From: Daphnia pulex
Lineage: Eukaryota; Arthropoda; Branchiopoda; Diplostraca; Daphniidae
Assembly: GCF_021134715.1 (NCBI RefSeq)
Contig: NC_060028.1
Coordinates: 2,626,501 to 2,690,500 of the forward strand
Length of the DNA: 64,000 nt
Direction: 5' to 3'
Shown piece by piece: positions 11,716 to 23,425 of this stretch (its first letter is position 1; each line of letters starts with the position of its first letter). A model generated the notes under the pieces. That model saw nothing but the letters and a program-made list of their open reading frames with translations. It had not been told where the DNA came from and searched no databases. The position numbers were made by a program, and so were the translations under genes.

Positions 11716-14116
11716 ATGTTAAAAAATTTAGCCAACGAACAGCCGCTTACCACAGAGGAATTGCAATTTTCCATTGAGGATTGTTCCACACCCCCCAGCC
11801 CTAAGGCATGCTGCTGCTGCCCATGGAAGGCGCCGAAGAAGAGGGATTTCTCACCGTCGACGCTGACATGTCTACGTCCTAGGGCACAGTAAAATGAAGT
11901 AATGAAAGGAAAACAATTGCAAACAAATGTGGTTGAAAGAGTTTCACAACTTTTTCCCGTGCTGTTTTTTTTTTCTCTACACGGTTTTCCCATAATTAGT
12001 GACGCCCGTGACTTGGCAGCGTTTGGTGCGGTATGCGTGTCGTCAGGCAACTGGGACACTAAGGCGTGTGCCTTAGTTATTTATGCGGCGTTGAACGAGA
12101 ACGCGGAGAAGAGGGATGGAAATGGGAGGGATGTGATGAAAGAGGCATTTGTGTGGGGAAAAAAGGAACCACCCGTTCTCTGATTCTTAGTCGCCCCCTT
12201 TTCCCCTTTTCCACCTGGTTTTTTTACCAGACAAACAACAACTAGGAATAGGTAATGTAGTAATACTGCTATAGTCCGTCATAGAATAATTTTTAACTGC
12301 AATTGCTCGATAGGGATTTATCGCCAAACGGTCCTTCCCAACCACCCATGCCCACCATATCCCACCCCACATTACCTACCTCCCATTCAAGTTTGGGTGG
12401 GGGGAACGACGTTTTTCTAGGGTTTCGATGGGCTGTTTTCGGGGTTTTCTACTCGAATTCTCTCTTTGTAAGGTGGCGTTTTTTCTCTCGGAGAGATAAG
12501 GATAAGTGTTTATTTTTATTTATTTTTTTTTTTGGGGGGGGGGAGGGTTAATAATGTTTTATGCGATTTGTTGGAATGCGACTGACGGTGTGGTAATGTA
12601 TACCGACTTGTAGAGCAGATTATTTCACGTTGCAACGTGAAGGTGCGCGCCTTGACTGGATCAAAGACGTTGGCGTAAAATAAACTGGAAATATCCCTTT
12701 ATGTTTAGTTGCGGTTTCTAGGTGCTGCTGTCGCATTACAAAACATGTTTTAAAACCACTTGTAATGTTGGGGATTGTCTTTCCGGCGGGGTCTTTCTGT
12801 ATTTCAAGTTCTACGGTCGCCATACCGTGTATGTGAAACGCATAACAGCGAGCGAATGATATGAACGTTCGAGGAAACCTAATGGTGCGTAAACAGTTGT
12901 AGCGGACCAAAGATCTAAACGTCACTTTTTATTCTGGTATCTATTAATACATACATTGGGCCAACGTTCACCACAAACCTGACGAAAAAGCTATATTACC
13001 AATTTCAATATCCCAACGGTGAGTTCTCCAACTGAGAGTTGTTTGACGTGATTCATAACGAACTGGGGAGAAAGTTCGACAAACGCATTTGTGTGTAGGT
13101 TTGGAATTAATTTACTTGAATCATCTTTCTGAACGACAACGTATGTGAACATTGATCGCAACATCACACAATCTATTACTCTCACCTACAACATAGAGTT
13201 TTTTTGTGTTACGCAAAGAGTGAAATAACGTATATGTCAACATAGTTCCACGAATCAATCATCTCACACCTCCGAGAGGCACAACGCCATCATATTGCCT
13301 GTCGCCTGGTGGGTTTTCCGGAATATAGCAGCGATGGAATATTGGGTTATTTTTACAGTCTTTTGCCCTAGTAAATTACGCAAACGCGCAATACGACAGC
13401 GTAATCGAATTGGAAGCAGGTTGGGTAAAGGAGGAATGGGGGTTGGAGGACGCAGTAATGCCGTGATAGTCTTTAGCTAGGTTCCTTTGTTATTTTGGCT
13501 ACATTTGTGACATCGTCACCTTAAAACCTGATCGATTAGAACTGGCCACGGTAGAAAAACACATTACAGGTAGTTAAATGTTACTACCTACCTTATCTAA
13601 AAAAATTGTAACACAATCCGTATTGCGAAAACCTTTAATTTTTTTATGGCAACAGCAGTTTCACATTTCGATCAGTTACTTCTACTTGACGAAATCCGTT
13701 AAACTGCAGTAACGGAAGAAGTTAAAAAAAGGATAGGCAAATGCATAGATATAGCACAAAATGCTTCGCGTTTGTAGTCCAGACTAACAGGCTACATTTT
13801 ATTTGCCTCAATTTATTTCGGATCGGTCAGAATCTCGGCTGCCGTAAGTGTGTTGCTTGATGGTCCCGCTGTCAACGGTGTAAAAAAAATGCTGCCGAAC
13901 TGAAACAACGACACCAAGTAATTAAATGGACTCAACGTTGCAGTAGTAGTCGATGAGTATGCACTGTTTTATCCGTTTTTTGATCATTTGCTCACAATGT
14001 TTAAGCGGACGTACACAAGTGGTTGCTTACCTAGACGTAGCAATTGGTAATCATGTGTAACTCATAGCGGTTGTAAAAAGTATTTATTTCGCAGCGGTAA
14101 GCAGAGTTGTGCTTAC
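11716..14116. other. No confident gene; short minus-strand exon-like frames
   Basis: Upstream of the FHA piece a donor-like GTAAGC lies near 11745 on the minus strand, so an N-terminal exon of the kinase relic may extend to about 11830. Minus-strand frames at 12620-12925 and 12991-13185 look partly coding but match no family I recognise. Homopolymers occur near 12520-12545 (T then G). Confidence 0.35.
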
Positions 14117-14276
14117 CTTTTGAAACCACAAATCACCAGAGGTATCACCAAACGACTGACGAATGAGGTTACACATTTTCACCAGCGTGGGCTCGTCCAA
14201 GTTGGTGTTGCATAGTTCAACTAGTGCTTCAATGCAACTTTGCGTTAACCTCTGATCTATCTTGTCCTCCGTGTGG
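14117..14276 (-). CDS. Exon-like frame of unknown gene
   Basis: A 160-bp minus-strand segment is bounded by CTGCAG (acceptor) and GTAAGC (donor) and is open for 53 codons in one frame (one leading base). The peptide (CIEALVELCNTNLDEPTLV and neighbours) has the look of HEAT-type helices, but I could not assign a family. It lies just downstream, in transcription sense, of the CNOT1 fragment. Confidence 0.4.
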
Positions 14277-14479
14277 CTGCAGATTTTTTTCAAAATATTA
14301 GCACTTAAAAAATAAACGAGACACAAGCCGTTGTGCATTCGGGGAAAAAAGTATTCATTGTATCGGAAATGAAACCCACGACACTGTACATTATGTCGTC
14401 TAGGTAGTGGATAGTGCGGTGATCCACAACGAAACCTACTTGATTTTTTTTCTTCCTCTGGTGTGTGAGGATTGCAGTG

Positions 14480-15190
14480 TGCAAAACAGCAGGAATTCGG
14501 GGAAGTCATGCAACAAAATCAGCAGGACGCGCAGTGTTCCTTTGTACAACATTGAGACGGGCTTGCTCAGTTCGGCGTTCCGTAGAAATGGGGCCAAAAA
14601 CTTGAATAAGTCGATCAACAGTTGAGCATACATCCCTTCTGTTGGGGAGTAATCGACAGCAATCGCCCGATGAAAACCCTATGCGAAACAACCTCTAGCC
14701 AGGCATACGCAAAGCCTGGGGACTTCGCTGGTCTCAGAATGTGCAGTGTATGACAGAAACCCGTCAAAACCTTTGTCAACAAAGAAACAAAAAATTCGTA
14801 AATAATTCAATGACATTTCTACCATTATAAAATTTAAAGATTTGCTTGGAAATTGATGGAATCAAGTACTTGTTCGGGCGCATTTAACTCAAGAAACAAC
14901 ATTATGAGGATGCGATTATAAGCCAACTGCTGGAATTCTGCTCCGCGAACTTCTTGATCTGGTAGCAGAACTCCAGTAACGATCCCTAAAACCTAAGCAA
15001 TTTGATAATTCGGCCATAAGTAGTTGAAAGTTGAAATACAAATCATATACGTAAATGTAGAGGAGATTTACTTTTGTAACGCCGTTGTTTGCGTCACCAG
15101 AATGCTTAATGAAGAAAGCAATTAATCGGACATAGGCATCCAGAGTATGAAACGCTTTACTGTGTATGAGGTCGGTTAGTCGGTTGCCAA
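14480..15190 (-). pseudogene. CNOT1 (CCR4-NOT scaffold) fragment
   Basis: Minus-strand exons match the C-terminal part of CNOT1, the scaffold of the CCR4-NOT deadenylase. They read [16 protein letters not shown], then after an intron (15050 to 14993) [20 protein letters not shown] and [16 protein letters not shown], then [17 protein letters not shown], and finally [14 protein letters not shown] and [20 protein letters not shown] one-base frameshift lies before the MYAQLL-like motif near 14630, and no donor is visible after INFQ. Only about 190 of more than 2,000 residues are present. Retained introns point to a copy of genomic DNA, not of mRNA. Confidence 0.8.
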
Positions 15191-15945
15191 TGCTCGATAT
15201 GAGATAGTACTTCCCAACTAATATTATAATTGATATTGATGGCGAATCAATATAGCAGCTATCAATTGAACTAATAAGACGCAAGAGTAATATGAATTGC
15301 CATGTTAATACTTTTTAAATGTTGAAATTTGTCTTGTATGTAATTTGTCGTGGTGTTACCCTGGCCTCCGGAGTTGTCAGGTCTAGTCAATGTCAGTTGT
15401 GTTGTTCTCCTTTTCTAAAATATCTGTTTATATTTTCTCTGGTCTCTGCTAACCGGAACAACGCTGCCATAAACGTGTGGCTCTCGAACAACTGATACTC
15501 CTCCTTGTTACTCAATTCGACTTAATCAGATTTTGAAAATGTTGTAAATTTGGTCTTTTTTTCTTTTGCAATGGCTGCAGAAGTAAAGATTTAATGTACT
15601 TACTTCATAAGGACGGACTTTATGATACACTTTTTGAAATCCCACTTCTCTGGTGCTGACATCTCTGCAATCGATTTCAAATTCTAACATTCTCGCTAAT
15701 GCCAATTCACGAAGGTTACCGTTTTCTACTCCAGAGCTATACGAAGGGAATTCCACGTAAGAAGTTTAATTTCTACGTAAAACTATTGCAATACAACTAC
15801 AATTTGAGTAACATACCTTACAAGTGGCTTAGGAATATCTCTTTGTACTCGGTAAATTCGGGTCCATGGAGGTACCAATGCCAAAATTTTTGCTACAAGG
15901 TAGATTCGAATAATCATCGATTCGATTGACAAATCACGTAAACTT
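15191..15945. other. No confident gene
   Basis: Minus-strand frames at 15526-15756 ([18 protein letters not shown]) and near 15830 may be exon remnants, possibly upstream parts of the same copied block as the CNOT1 piece, but no family could be named. Confidence 0.3.
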
Positions 15946-16290
15946 AACTGCTGCGAGGTGAGCAATTACAGACGTTGCGAAAAAAAACTGCTGTACGAGC
16001 AATAAGAGATCACAAGAAAAACTAAAAATGGCGAACGAAACGTCTTCGTTGCCAAAATAGAGTCAAAGGCGAGAGGTAGAGTGAAACGTAAAACGTGAAA
16101 CCCTTGTTTTGATTACCAAGCAATGATGAGAAAATTCAGTATGAAAAACTGCTGCGAGGTGAGCAATTACAGACGTTGCGAAAAAAAACTGTTGTACGAG
16201 CAATGAGAGATCACATGAAAAACTAAAAATGGCGAACGAAACGTCTTCGTTGCCAAAATAGAGTCAAAGGCGAGAGGTAGAGTGAAACGT
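15946..16290. repeat. Direct duplication, 144-bp units 201 bp apart
   Basis: Positions 15946-16089 recur at 16147-16290 with only a few differences. Each unit begins AACTGCTGCGAGGTGAGCAA and ends AGAGTGAAACGT. The near identity indicates a recent local duplication. Confidence 0.9.
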
Positions 16291-16689
16291 TACCAAATTT
16301 AAAAATTTTATTGTGGTCGATTTTTTTAATTTTTATTTTCTAAATATATATGAGCGTGTGAATCCTTTGGCTTTTCATTCATAAATTTTGGACTTTGAAA
16401 ATGGAATTAATTTTCGTTTTAAAAGAAGGACTTTTTTAACAAGATCAAGTTCGAACTCTTCTGACTTTCTCTTCACACGTCTGTGTCAATCATACCTTTA
16501 AACTGATTTTTTGCCATGGTAACGAATTGTGAAGCTGTGCAAAAGATCTTTTTATTCACTTTGACATGGATTTGTAAATACATTTTTCTTATTTCCGCTA
16601 CCGCAGGATGATCTTGACAAGGAGCAACTAGCCAGTAAGTTACTTTAAAAATTTAAATCACAAAGATGAAAAAAAACCATTCTGTTGAA

Positions 16690-16913
16690 TATTTGAGTTC
16701 CATCGACGTTGGAAACAAAGCGGACGTGGGGTCCGACTGAGTAAGCTTTCAGAGCCTCAGTCATCATCAAAGGGCTCTAAAAAAATCAACATTTTAAATA
16801 ACTAATAAAATTTGTTAATAAAAATCCTATACCAGATCCGATCCACCGATTACGATGTTGACGACATCGGTAATAGCTTTGCCATGATATCCTTTCCATT
16901 GAACGGAAATAAC
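16690..16913 (-). pseudogene. Glucose-6-phosphate isomerase (GPI) two-exon fragment
   Basis: Exon 16833-16913 (27 codons, acceptor CTTCAG, donor GTATAG) reads [23 protein letters not shown]. After a 56-bp intron, an exon starting at 16776 reads PLMMTEALKAY, then VRFVSNVDGTQ. These are the conserved GPI sugar-phosphate binding segments (family: NIGIGGSDLGPLMVTEAL and SNIDGTH). Similarity stops after DGTQ. The enzyme interconverts glucose-6- and fructose-6-phosphate. About 50 of some 550 residues remain, with the intron kept. Confidence 0.8.
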
Positions 16914-17133
16914 CTGAAGTGTCAAACAGTGAGAGAAATTTCAAAATGCATTGTCTTGTTGTTCTACATTTGTTACTCTACATTATGTATGATCGGCATT
17001 CCTCGAGAGTTTGAGTTGTTTTACTTGCCGGTTTTTCTACATGTTGACTTGAGCCAATTAATAAATAGTGTTAGTCACAGCAGAGGAAAAGCAAGTTATC
17101 CATTGTAATTGGTACGTAGCAATATGTTACCTT

Positions 17134-17680
17134 AGCGTGCTCTCTAGCAGTTAAAACGCTGCTCACATGTATTATGGCCATCAATAATTTGGAGGTGTAG
17201 AAGGTGATGACACCGTCGTTGGGAGTCACGAATTGCAGATTTAGCGGAGACGTAGAAGTAAGCATGCCGCTTAACGCAGAAACAATCGTATGGTGATTTC
17301 GGACACATCTCGAAAAAAAATCGATTCCATTTCCGGCAAACAAGACACAAGATCCCTGCACAAGTGCTTCGACGGACAGAAAGCATTGGCGCAGATGCCT
17401 TTACTCATGAATGAAAAATAGAGTGTGTTAATGGGTGTGCGGTCAGAAACGTCACCGTCATCTAACGTCGGCCCGGTCGAGTCTGTAAATGAGCAGGTGA
17501 TGTAGCCCAATTTGATGTGTCACAGTTAATATGTTTACCTTTCACTTGATCGAAGTTTGGTTCCTCTACGGGGAACATGATGAGGTCGTTCACCATTTTC
17601 GTGTAGTGTAGCACTACCACCAACAAATCAAGATAATTCGACCGTTCAAAGGTGGTTAACCGAACGCTAAAGAGCTCGTA
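17134..17680 (-). CDS. Exon-like frames of an unassigned gene fragment
   Basis: On the minus strand one exon-like frame reads ERSNYLDLLVVVLHYTKMVN and ends at a GTAAAC donor near 17540. A second after an ATTTACAG acceptor reads DSTGPTLDDGDVSDRTPIN with matching phase. A third after CTTGTGCAG (about 17351) runs open to a GTAACA donor at 17133 and includes TSKLLMAIIHVSSVLTAREH. This looks like a real multi-exon gene piece, but I do not recognise it. Confidence 0.4.
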
Positions 17681-17850
17681 AGGAAGCTAATAGAAATCGC
17701 AGCTTACGGTGAGTAATTGACAAAAACCAGTACACTGTAGACAAAAACCACGCATTACGTGCAGCGTTTGGTTTCCGTAAAGCATTGAATAACCCACTAC
17801 CGAGCAGCTTAGCGAGAGTCTCAAGTATTGCTTAGGCATGCAGAGATGAA

Positions 17851-18143
17851 GAGGGCTACTAAGGAACGAAAAAAGATTGCGGTGACTCTATGTGTTTACG
17901 AGAAGGATTCTTCAATCGTCTCAAAATATTGTCATGTGATAAGTTTGCTGGTGACTAGTGTAGTAATCACGTTATTTTTATGTAACCTAACGTTGAATTA
18001 TCAGCTGACTTGACGTTGGTTAGCTGACTACGTAGTTTAGCTGCCTAGACGAACCTACAGATGATTTACTTGGTTTTAAGACTTAGTTTTGAAGGAGAGT
18101 CTCGTTCTGCACATTGCTTGACATTGTTATTCTCCGACCTGTC
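17851..18143. repeat. Short dispersed repeat (partner of 2169-2401)
   Basis: Same orientation as the copy at 2169-2401. It is longer by about 55 bp after the motif CAGCTGACTTGACG. Confidence 0.75.
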
Positions 18144-18310
18144 ATTTCTTGACTTAAATATTTTTTTGACTTCAGTCGTGACTTAAGTCGAGAAAATTAG
18201 AACTTTGACGTATACGTTGACATTTGACTTAAGGTTTTCAAAAACTACGTTTTGACGTTGACTTTTGACGTATTTGACTTTTAAATTTGACTTTTAACGT
18301 AAAAGTCAGA
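18144..18310. repeat. TTGAC-rich degenerate simple sequence
   Basis: The pentamer TTGAC or its extension TTTGACTT/TTTGACGT recurs about ten times in 165 bp at irregular spacing, nearly always on the plus strand. No coding sense is apparent. Confidence 0.6.
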
Positions 18311-18617
18311 GCACATATCACGATATGGCCGATATGGACGATACGTTACAACAACAGTACTTACATGTAGTTGTAAAAGTTGTGGATGGAAATCATAGCA
18401 TCATAACAAACTTTGAATTCTGTTGAGTTAAAAAACACTTCCATCTCAAACAACAGTACTATCCCTATCAACGCAGTAAACGTTTTTTTGTTTTTTATTT
18501 TTAGGAAAAAAAAGACAAGTTGAAATGAGAACATTAAGAATGAAGTTTGTTTTTTATCGGAGTCCCCATAGGCGTCGGGCTTAGCCATCTCCAGTTTTTC
18601 CCTCCCCTTTTGGATCT

Positions 18618-19382
18618 TTAGGGGTTTACAATTCTGGTCCTCCTCGTAACCCCGGTTCGGGTTCGAGTAAAGACCACCACCTTTTCTAACACCTCCTCCT
18701 TACCAAGAGCATACTGTACTGCAGCCTCACGAACAGCTCTTGCATGAAGATGTTCTTCGGCCGATGGGATTGGAGCTTCTTGCTCCGAATCCTCATCTTC
18801 CTCAGCCTCGCGCGCCCGTGCAACTCTGGCTGCAATGCTTTCTACTAAAGCCCTGAACCCCGGATGGCGTCCCTCCTCATACCCCATCTCCATCTCGAGA
18901 CTCTTCGACGTGGTCCATGGTCTTGTGTGGGTCCTCAGGTACTTCCATGCGTTCTCCCGGCTCTTATAAAAACCCGGTGACAATTCGATACGTTGGGCAT
19001 ACTGGTTTTGTAATACTTCAATCACGTTTTCAATCTCTGACTTCACCAGCTTGGGATAGATGTCACGGGATTTTAGGCTGCAGAGAGCAATTCTGAGTGA
19101 CCTGAATAGAAAATGAATCTCCTCAAGTACTGGCGTCACCACGTGACGGCAGTGTTCGCCTGGATTGGCGTCACAGCCATCCGTGTCCAATGGAAGACCA
19201 TCGTTGGTCATTTTGATAACCTTCCACGCACAGTACAAATTCTTTCGGTGCTGACCCGTTTCCATCTGAACACTTCTTTCACTGAAAACACGATTATCGG
19301 CAGAACGGTAAAGATCTTTTAAACCGTCGATTCGTGGAAATCTACGATAGATTCCATTTTTATAAGTCATTTCATCCTCCAT
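18618..19382 (-). CDS. Intact 254-codon ORF, function unknown
   Basis: An uninterrupted minus-strand frame from ATG at 19382 to a stop at 18618. No intron is needed. The first half (SADNRVFSERSVQMETGQHR, then NLYCAWKVIKMTNDG) is followed by a helical stretch (SEIENVIEVLQNQYAQRIE) and a charged C-terminal third (AREAEEDEDSEQEAP, then a helix rich in Ala, Arg and Glu), ending TRTGVTRRTRIVNP. There is no signal peptide or membrane segment. I recognise no domain. It starts about 80 bp from one copy of a 2-kb repeat, so it may belong to a mobile element, but its base composition is less AT-rich than the surroundings and it is not decayed. Confidence 0.55.
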   Translation of the reverse strand: MEDEMTYKNGIYRRFPRIDGLKDLYRSADNRVFSERSVQMETGQHRKNLYCAWKVIKMTNDGLPLDTDGCDANPGEHCRHVVTPVLEEIHFLFRSLRIALCSLKSRDIYPKLVKSEIENVIEVLQNQYAQRIELSPGFYKSRENAWKYLRTHTRPWTTSKSLEMEMGYEEGRHPGFRALVESIAARVARAREAEEDEDSEQEAPIPSAEEHLHARAVREAAVQYALGKEEVLEKVVVFTRTRTGVTRRTRIVNP

Positions 19383-19462
19383 TTTGTTCCAAAAAAATTT
19401 TTTCCCTCAAATTCTAAAAATTACTCCCTGATTTTACTCTTTGCTTTGGAGCAATTTAAAGA

Positions 19463-21443
19463 ACGAAGGCCTGATTATAATTTTCGTGGGGTTAATGGCG
19501 ATTGGAGTCAATAAATAATTGTTTAGTTAGTTCATTTTTTGTTTTTACATTTTCTAAAAAAATAATTTAATAGATTTTTTAAAAGAACTTTCACAACAAA
19601 TTTAAGTGCAAGACTAGTTTTCTACGGTTTGTCAAAGCAAATGGCTGTTAGTTGGCTCAATCTCAATAATTGGCAAAGGAAATGTTTATTACTTTGATCG
19701 TTTTCAGGAATTTGTGTTTATGTTTAAGTTTGTTGCTAGAGTACCGTAGACTCCACCGCGTAATAGCATGTTTCGACAGTAGAGCGACGTGGACTCCACG
19801 GTGAAATAGTCGCGACCATATATGAATGTATTTGGAACTTTCGTCTACAAAAAATGTTTTAAGGGAAAATAACTTTGTTTCTTTTTTTTATAAATTTCCT
19901 GTGTTACATTTTTCAGCCGTTTTTTGTGATCCAATCATCTCTCCTTATGTGCTTGTCTCCTCAGCTGCTTTCTGTTTGGTCCTCCTTATGCTCTGTCTTC
20001 ACTTCCCTCAAGTCCTTTTGGTATTTTTCTCAACCTTGTCGTTTCCTTGCTCATCCTTATCATGCTCATCCTTTCCCCATTACCTTCGAAACCTGCCACA
20101 TCCTCCTATAATAATTTCGCCTGTTCGTGGCTCCCTCAGTCACTGTCTCTTCATTCTTCATAAGATATGTCGTAATCATCTCTGCTGTTGAAAATTCTGA
20201 TGAAAACTCTAATCTAAAAAAATTTTTGAAATAAAAAATTTATTTTTGTACTTATAACTGTTGTTCTTTTACCCAATTAAAAAATGTTGTGGTAGAATCA
20301 AGATTTTTTCTATACAAATACCATTGATGTAAGTTCAAAATTTATTTAAGTTAAGTTTGATATCTCCTCATACTATTCTCTTTTTCTGGTGTGTAAAATT
20401 TGTATTAGGGAGAAGGAAAATAAATACAAATAGTTGGGGAAAAAGAGGTAGAAAGCGAGATAGACAAGGCAGAGAGAAATTTTTGCACAAAAAAAAGAAA
20501 AATAAACATGGAAAACTAAATGAAATTAATTGAAAAATTTACCTTTTGCTGCTGTTGTGCAATTTGAGGAATTCAAGTTTTCTCCTGAAACTTGTTTGTT
20601 TTGGCTAAATATATAAGCTCGCACTTTTCCACATTGATAAAGGAGCTTGTACATCCTAAGGTAGGCATCTGTTACTGCCTTTTCCTTGATTTGATCAATC
20701 GATGTCACCTTATATTCTGTAGAAAAAAAAAAAGAAATAATTACAAAAAACATGAAAAAAGGAAAAAAAAATTTAAGACTTACTTAATCCGAAAATTTCC
20801 ACCAGTAGGAGGAAGCAGAAATCGTTTCCGTTTTTAAAACGTATCTCCGTTTTCTTCCAGCCTTTTTTTTTTATATAGTTATCCAGGGTCGGCTGTACTA
20901 CGTGGGGGTATACCCCACCCCCTGGAAGTAGGGCCTTTCGGATGGAATTTTGGTATCGAGCAAAATTATGTCCGTTTTCATAACGCTTATGGAATTGGTA
21001 GCTAGTTCCCAGTTGCTGTGTAAAAAACACAAAAAGCCTATGGCTGTATGTGTTTTCTCCCCTCGACATTTCGCTTGGAAAAAAAATCAAAACACTGTCG
21101 AATGAAAATTAGAAATTGATGAATGATTAAAAATGGAAAAAAAAACACATCGACAGTATTGAATAAAATTCAAATTGAAAATTTTTTAAAATTTCGCAAT
21201 ATTGTAATTTCAATTTTTTTAAGAAGTTTGCCAACGTCGTCCACGCTGTAAGATTCACCTTAAAAAAACTTATTCGACATTCTTTTTTAAAATTAAATAT
21301 TGTGGCTCTTTCTTCGTCGTTTTTTGGTTTGGGAGAGAGGGCAGCCAAGCCGCAGGCTTAGCGAATTTAAAAAATTCCAATCGAAAAGGAGTGAAATTTG
21401 ATCGATCCTAGTTGTCTCAAACAAATGATCAAAACACATTGTA
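19463..21443. repeat. About 2-kb repeat, copy 1 (partner of 32194-34237)
   Basis: Three blocks match the second copy in the same order and orientation: 19463-19752, 19757-20513 and 21138-21443. Between the last two lies a 620-bp stretch (20514-21137) absent from copy 2. Small ORFs such as 19826-20191 are partly shared with copy 2 but break at different points, so they are not supported as genes. A palindrome CGTGGACTCCACG lies at 19788-19800. Family unknown. Confidence 0.75.
20526..21090 (-). pseudogene. Two-exon gene fragment inserted in repeat copy 1, unassigned
   Basis: On the minus strand a frame containing YQFHKRYENGHNFARYQNS and TLDNYIKKKGWKKTEIRF runs to a GTAAGT donor near 20783. After a short intron and a TTCTACAG acceptor (near 20718), it continues YKVTSIDQIKEKAVTDAYL. 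The piece sits exactly in the stretch that repeat copy 2 lacks. The coding look and intron suggest a host-gene fragment, but no family is assigned. Confidence 0.4.
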
Positions 21444-21589
21444 AATAATTACGCTATCTCCTGCTATCAATTGTGTTGCCTTCATCTAGACATCTACCTC
21501 TTGTTCTATACTGGCGGACTTTAATATGAAAAAAGTAAAGATTTCTAGCTCAGATAGTCGCTCAGATTGTTTATTCATGCCGAGTTGTT

Positions 21590-22592
21590 TCAACTCTCGT
21601 TAAGTTGCGAATCCCAGCTCAATTTTTTTACCACAAGCAATACTTCCTGGTTTTCAAGATTAATCTCCATTATTTGACTTGTAGTCTTTTCATCAATGTC
21701 TAATTTTACTATTCGTTTCAACAAATATCTCAAAACAGAATAACAGATTTCGTATAACAAGGGACTGAGAAGTTTGGAGGTTTGGAATCTTGTTAAAAAG
21801 GGTTTGATTTCGTTTGACATTGATGAAAAAAAGTAAACTTTGGCGATTAGAAGGGAATCACTTTTGAATGCGGACTCCAAGTTCTTTTAATTCTGACTTG
21901 CTTTCTTAATTTTTGGTTTCTTTTCCACAAATTTCTTGAGAAATCAAAATCTCAAGAAAGCGAGTTGTTTCCGATCCATTTTGGTAAAATGCATGTCGTC
22001 TGACCGGTGAGCTGGGCTATCTTTAAGCACATTGTAGGCAGATTTTAACATCTGTTTGACGTTCCATGTTATCTTAGTGTGTCTAGTTTGAAACGCTCCG
22101 CGAATGACGTGCAGTTCACAGCAACCTAGTTCAAGTAAATCTGCCGCCTCAGGGTCGATGGAAAGAAGGTCGTCTTTTGATCGACGCAAAAATGCCCAAT
22201 TTACGTTAGGGCCATTTATAGACACCTGCAAAATCTACCCCACAGAAAGGCTGGGCAGACCTTCTTTGAACTTCGACAACAAGTTCCTGGCACTGGCTTT
22301 TTGAAGTTGGATTGAAAAACTGTGTTACCACCTTTCCGTTGTCTTCGTTCTTGATGTAGTAATAAACAGCTAAATCAATTTGTCCCCTCATTTTTGTTTG
22401 TTTGTCATTTTTTGCAAATTTTTTTAACGATCCATCAAAACAAATGACAAAGAGACTTGGCCAAGTCTCTGGCCTGGTTTGGCCAAAACATCTTGAAGAT
22501 ATTCTCTAAAGAATGGGGCCAACCCGAAGTTGATCCGATAAGCAATTTTTGTTGGCGCAATCTTCTTTCGCTGGCCGGGAACATACTGGCCA
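21590..22592 (-). pseudogene. hAT-like transposase, C-terminal part
   Basis: Minus-strand frames carry motifs I associate with BED-finger hAT-like transposases of invertebrates: KIAYRINFGLAPFFREYL (near 22530), VICFDGSLKKFAKND then DLAVYYY (near 22430-22360), and SINGPNVNWAF with ELGCCELHVIRGAFQT and KDSPAHRSDD (22230-21970). At least two frameshifts (near 22445 and 22230) and a stop at 21944 break it. The upstream part lies at 29595-30085, on the other side of the BEL/Pao insertion, and the reading frame is continuous across the insertion site. Confidence 0.6.
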
Positions 22593-23267
22593 TGAATCGG
22601 CGAAATCTGTATTATTACAATCTGGCAACGTTTAATTATAATTTACGCCTCTCTTCATCTCTCCTCCCTTCTTCTTCTTCTCGCTGTCAGTTCCCTCGCC
22701 ATTTTATCGTCTGCTGAAGCGTGATTTGCATGAGCAGCGTGTAGTTTCTGTTCTCTGACAGACTTGCTTATTCCCATTCTTGTGGTCAGTTACGATAATT
22801 TAGTGATATTTCCGTCATTTATATCAGGTACAATAATTCCTTGTTCGTTATGTGTGCCTGAATCTAAAACATCATTTATTTTTTCAGTTGAAGTCCTTCG
22901 TGACATGATTTGATTGTGAGGCATTGTAACTGTAAGGCATCGTGATTCATGCTCTTTCCTTCAAGTCATTGGTAACTTTCCCTTCTTGTCATAACCTACA
23001 CCTCTTTCTAATTTAATGTTTTCCCTCATACCAGGTGGGTTGTCATCTTGTACGAGTGATTATCACCCTCTATTCTTTGTACATGAGTATCCTGTTATTC
23101 CCAGGTATTACGCCTCATAATTTATTTCCCTTTCGCTATACTAAACTATTCAATTATTAGGAACCAAAATATACACAAGTCCATTACTGACTTTCTAGTC
23201 GGTACAGTCAGCTGCTTACAACAGCTGATGCACCCACTCATTTCCAGGTTCTCGTCTAGTGAGAACA
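22593..23267 (+). repeat. 5' LTR of BEL/Pao element
   Basis: 675 bp, beginning TGAATCGGCGAAATC and ending CGTCTAGTGAGAACA. The pyrimidine-rich stretch CTCCTCCCTTCTTCTTCTTC lies near its start. No TATA-like box was firmly identified. Confidence 0.95.
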
Positions 23268-23269
23268 TT

Positions 23270-23286
23270 TGGTCCTTCGAGCCGGA
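23270..23286 (+). other. Primer-binding site, complementary to tRNA-Tyr 3' end
   Basis: TGGTCCTTCGAGCCGGA starts 2 bp after the LTR. Its complement, TCCGGCTCGAAGGACCA, equals the 3' end of animal tRNA-Tyr as I recall it (17 of 17 including CCA). The element therefore probably primes minus-strand synthesis with tRNA-Tyr. Confidence 0.8.
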
Positions 23287-23425
23287 GCTGAATTCTCTAC
23301 AGCTCCATACAAGATTTATTTCATCTTTACATTCACTGGTTCAGCCTGTTGAGTCTTACGGCCGTTATCCCAGCTCGCTTCTTATCATCTCGTAGCACGT
23401 CGGTGCACCTTATTTCGGGCCCAAC

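Noticed and set aside
19826..20191. A 121-codon ORF with partner ORFs at 33235-33613
   Set aside because: The similarity exists only because the DNA is repeated. The frames break at different positions and the peptides are low complexity.
23270..23286. tRNA-Tyr gene fragment
   Set aside because: Only the antisense of the 3' end is present at the primer-site position; no clover-leaf sequence surrounds it.
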